A stretch of DNA of 64,000 bases. Source: Moraxella sp035181385. GTDB lineage: Bacteria > Pseudomonadota > Gammaproteobacteria > Pseudomonadales > Moraxellaceae. Made by a program: the position numbers and the translations under genes. The DNA lies in the NCBI RefSeq assembly GCF_035181385.1, contig NZ_JAXCJK010000001.1:620001-684000 (forward strand), read 5' to 3'. Positions 62,973 to 64,000 of this stretch are shown in pieces. The notes under the pieces are model-generated. The model made no database searches and was not told the DNA's origin. It saw only the letters and a program-made list of their open reading frames with translations. Positions within the stretch are counted from its first letter, which is position 1; each line of letters begins with the position of its first letter.

Positions 62973-63437
62973 ATGAAAAAAATTATCTTAGCATCACTCA
63001 TCGCAACTCTTGGCCTGACCGCCTGCGATAAAAAACCAGCCGAGCCTGCACAGCCTACCACTGATACACAGTCTGCTGAAGTCAGCCCTGTCAATACTGA
63101 TATGCAAGCAAGCGAGCATGACCATGATGACAAACACGACCATGCAGATCATGACCATGCAGATCATGACCATCATCACGATGCTGGCGACAAATTTCAA
63201 TGTGGCGATAAAACCGTCCACATCGCTGTACACAATCACGAAGGTGAAATCGAAGCACACCTAACCGCAGATGACATCGTTTATGATTTAAATCAAGACC
63301 CTCAAGACAAACAACGCTTCATGACAGATGATGGTATTGAAGGCGAAGACAAGCCAATGACCCTAATCCTCAATGGCGACAAAGCACAAATACTAAACAA
63401 CAGTAGCAATGTCTTGCTTGACTGCACCAAATCATAA
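62973..63437 (+). CDS. Histidine-rich metal-binding lipoprotein, unknown function
   Basis: 154 aa. Signal with lipobox LTAC (Cys18), a Pro/Thr linker, then a run of His and Asp (residues about 49-70, for example HDHADHDHADHDHHHD) encoded partly by a direct DNA repeat. After it comes a small domain with two cysteines (FQCGDKTVHIAVHNHEGEI, VLLDCTKS). Such tracts bind zinc, nickel or copper in periplasmic chaperones; which metal is not shown. GGAGTC lies before the ATG. Single-gene transcript with its own terminator. Confidence 0.8.
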   Translation: MKKIILASLIATLGLTACDKKPAEPAQPTTDTQSAEVSPVNTDMQASEHDHDDKHDHADHDHADHDHHHDAGDKFQCGDKTVHIAVHNHEGEIEAHLTADDIVYDLNQDPQDKQRFMTDDGIEGEDKPMTLILNGDKAQILNNSSNVLLDCTKS

Positions 63438-63454
63438 GCCAAGCCAAACCCAAT

Positions 63455-63488
63455 AAAAAAACCAGGCTTATTTTGCTTGGTTTTTTTT
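63455..63488 (+). terminator. Terminator after the His-rich lipoprotein
   Basis: A-rich arm ending ACCAGGC pairs with GCTTGGT (one wobble), 7-base loop, T8 run. Confidence 0.85.
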
Positions 63489-63615
63489 ATTGCTGACATT
63501 CAGCAATTTCTTGTTAAAATGCAACATTTTATGAATTTCATTGAAAATATCATGAATTTTATTATAATATACACTCATTCACCAAGTTTTTAAAACAATT
63601 ACAAAGAATATTGCC

Positions 63616-64000
63616 ATGACCCAAGACAAACCTGCTACTCGTGAACAAAAAAAGCGTCAAACTCGCCAAGCATTTTTTAATGCTGTACTAGATCTGTGCA
63701 TGACAGGGCAAGGATACAGCTCAATCAGCTTGCGTCAAGTAACACGCGAAGTGGGTGTGGTGCCAACTGCTTTTTATCGGCATTTTGATGATATGGAAAG
63801 TCTCGGCAAATCACTGGTGGAAGACGAGCTAGGCAGTGCGATGGCAATGCTGCGTGAACATATGCAACTTGGCAAAAAACGCAGTTTTGAACGCCAGATC
63901 GCCAAAAGTGTACAGCTATTTTTTAAAGCGGTAGATGCACAACCTCGTTACTGGCAATTCATCGCCAGCGAACGATTTGGTGGCTCAGAAGCGGTTCGTC
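63616..64000 (+). CDS. fabR: TetR-family regulator, FabR-like (3' end cut by window edge)
   Basis: The first 128 codons are visible. TetR helix-turn-helix: SISLRQVTREVGVVPTAFYR and HFDDMESLGKSLVEDEL, with a basic N-terminal arm (TREQKKRQTRQAF). Wording and arm match FabR, repressor of unsaturated fatty-acid synthesis. The ligand domain begins (MAMLREHMQLGKKRSFERQI) and runs off the end. Confidence 0.85.
   Translation, partial: MTQDKPATREQKKRQTRQAFFNAVLDLCMTGQGYSSISLRQVTREVGVVPTAFYRHFDDMESLGKSLVEDELGSAMAMLREHMQLGKKRSFERQIAKSVQLFFKAVDAQPRYWQFIASERFGGSEAVR

Overview
The window looks like chromosome of a Moraxella-type gammaproteobacterium (Moraxellaceae). This is judged from a moderately AT-rich sequence, the protein sequences, and gene orders such as ndk-rlmN-pilF-rodZ-ispG-hisS-yfgM-bamB-der. 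I could not run any search, so family names come from motifs and remembered homologues.

Positions 1-11.8 kb are ordinary chromosome. They hold a phosphate operon on the minus strand (pstS-pstC-pstA-pstB-phoB-phoR, with a good Pho box before pstS and no phoU in the usual place), tRNA-Pro(GGG), a large membrane protein of the 'site-specific recombinase' family, and a Rep-type helicase. A CAT-anticodon tRNA at 11.81 kb marks the edge of the accessory region.

Positions 11.9-26.5 kb are a mosaic of prophage relics. A lambda-like siphophage tail operon survives on the minus strand only as pieces: the tail I N-terminus at 11.9-12.2 kb, and the end of tail G plus tail T at 26.0-26.5 kb with an intact-looking -1 frameshift site. 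Between them lies a Mu-like late module on the plus strand (amidase, small lysis/accessory genes, gp26-like, gp27, terminase gp28, portal gp29, MuF head protein, gpG). It stops at a terminator after gpG. A separate remnant holds repressor/Cro-type genes. A membrane/soluble gene pair of unknown function and a lipoprotein lie between the two Mu-like parts.

The most unusual structure is at 20.06-20.99 kb. The MuF head protein ends in a variable C-terminal domain resembling the toxin tips of MuF polymorphic toxins. Two further partial copies of that domain follow as orphans. Each of the three copies is followed by a small convergent RNA gene on the minus strand. Each RNA has its own TTGGCA-N17-TATAAT promoter, a TPsiC-like stem-loop and a T-run end, and two of the three have clearly pairing ends. 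This looks like a toxin-tip/RNA cassette array in which a tRNA-like RNA takes the place of an immunity protein. A second stand-alone structured RNA of about 280 nt lies at 12.2-12.5 kb, promoter-to-promoter with a ribbon-helix-helix gene.

Positions 26.5-64 kb are housekeeping chromosome: nlpD-like, greA, lrgAB, dut, argB, leuS-lptE-holA, a tRNA-Lys/Lys/Asn cluster, recJ, ispH, glnS, ppiB, lpxH, a rhomboid protease, ispB, DAHP synthase, an EamA transporter, an Smr protein, lpxB-rnhB, the der-to-ndk block, ychF, a His-rich lipoprotein and the start of a fabR-like repressor cut by the window edge.
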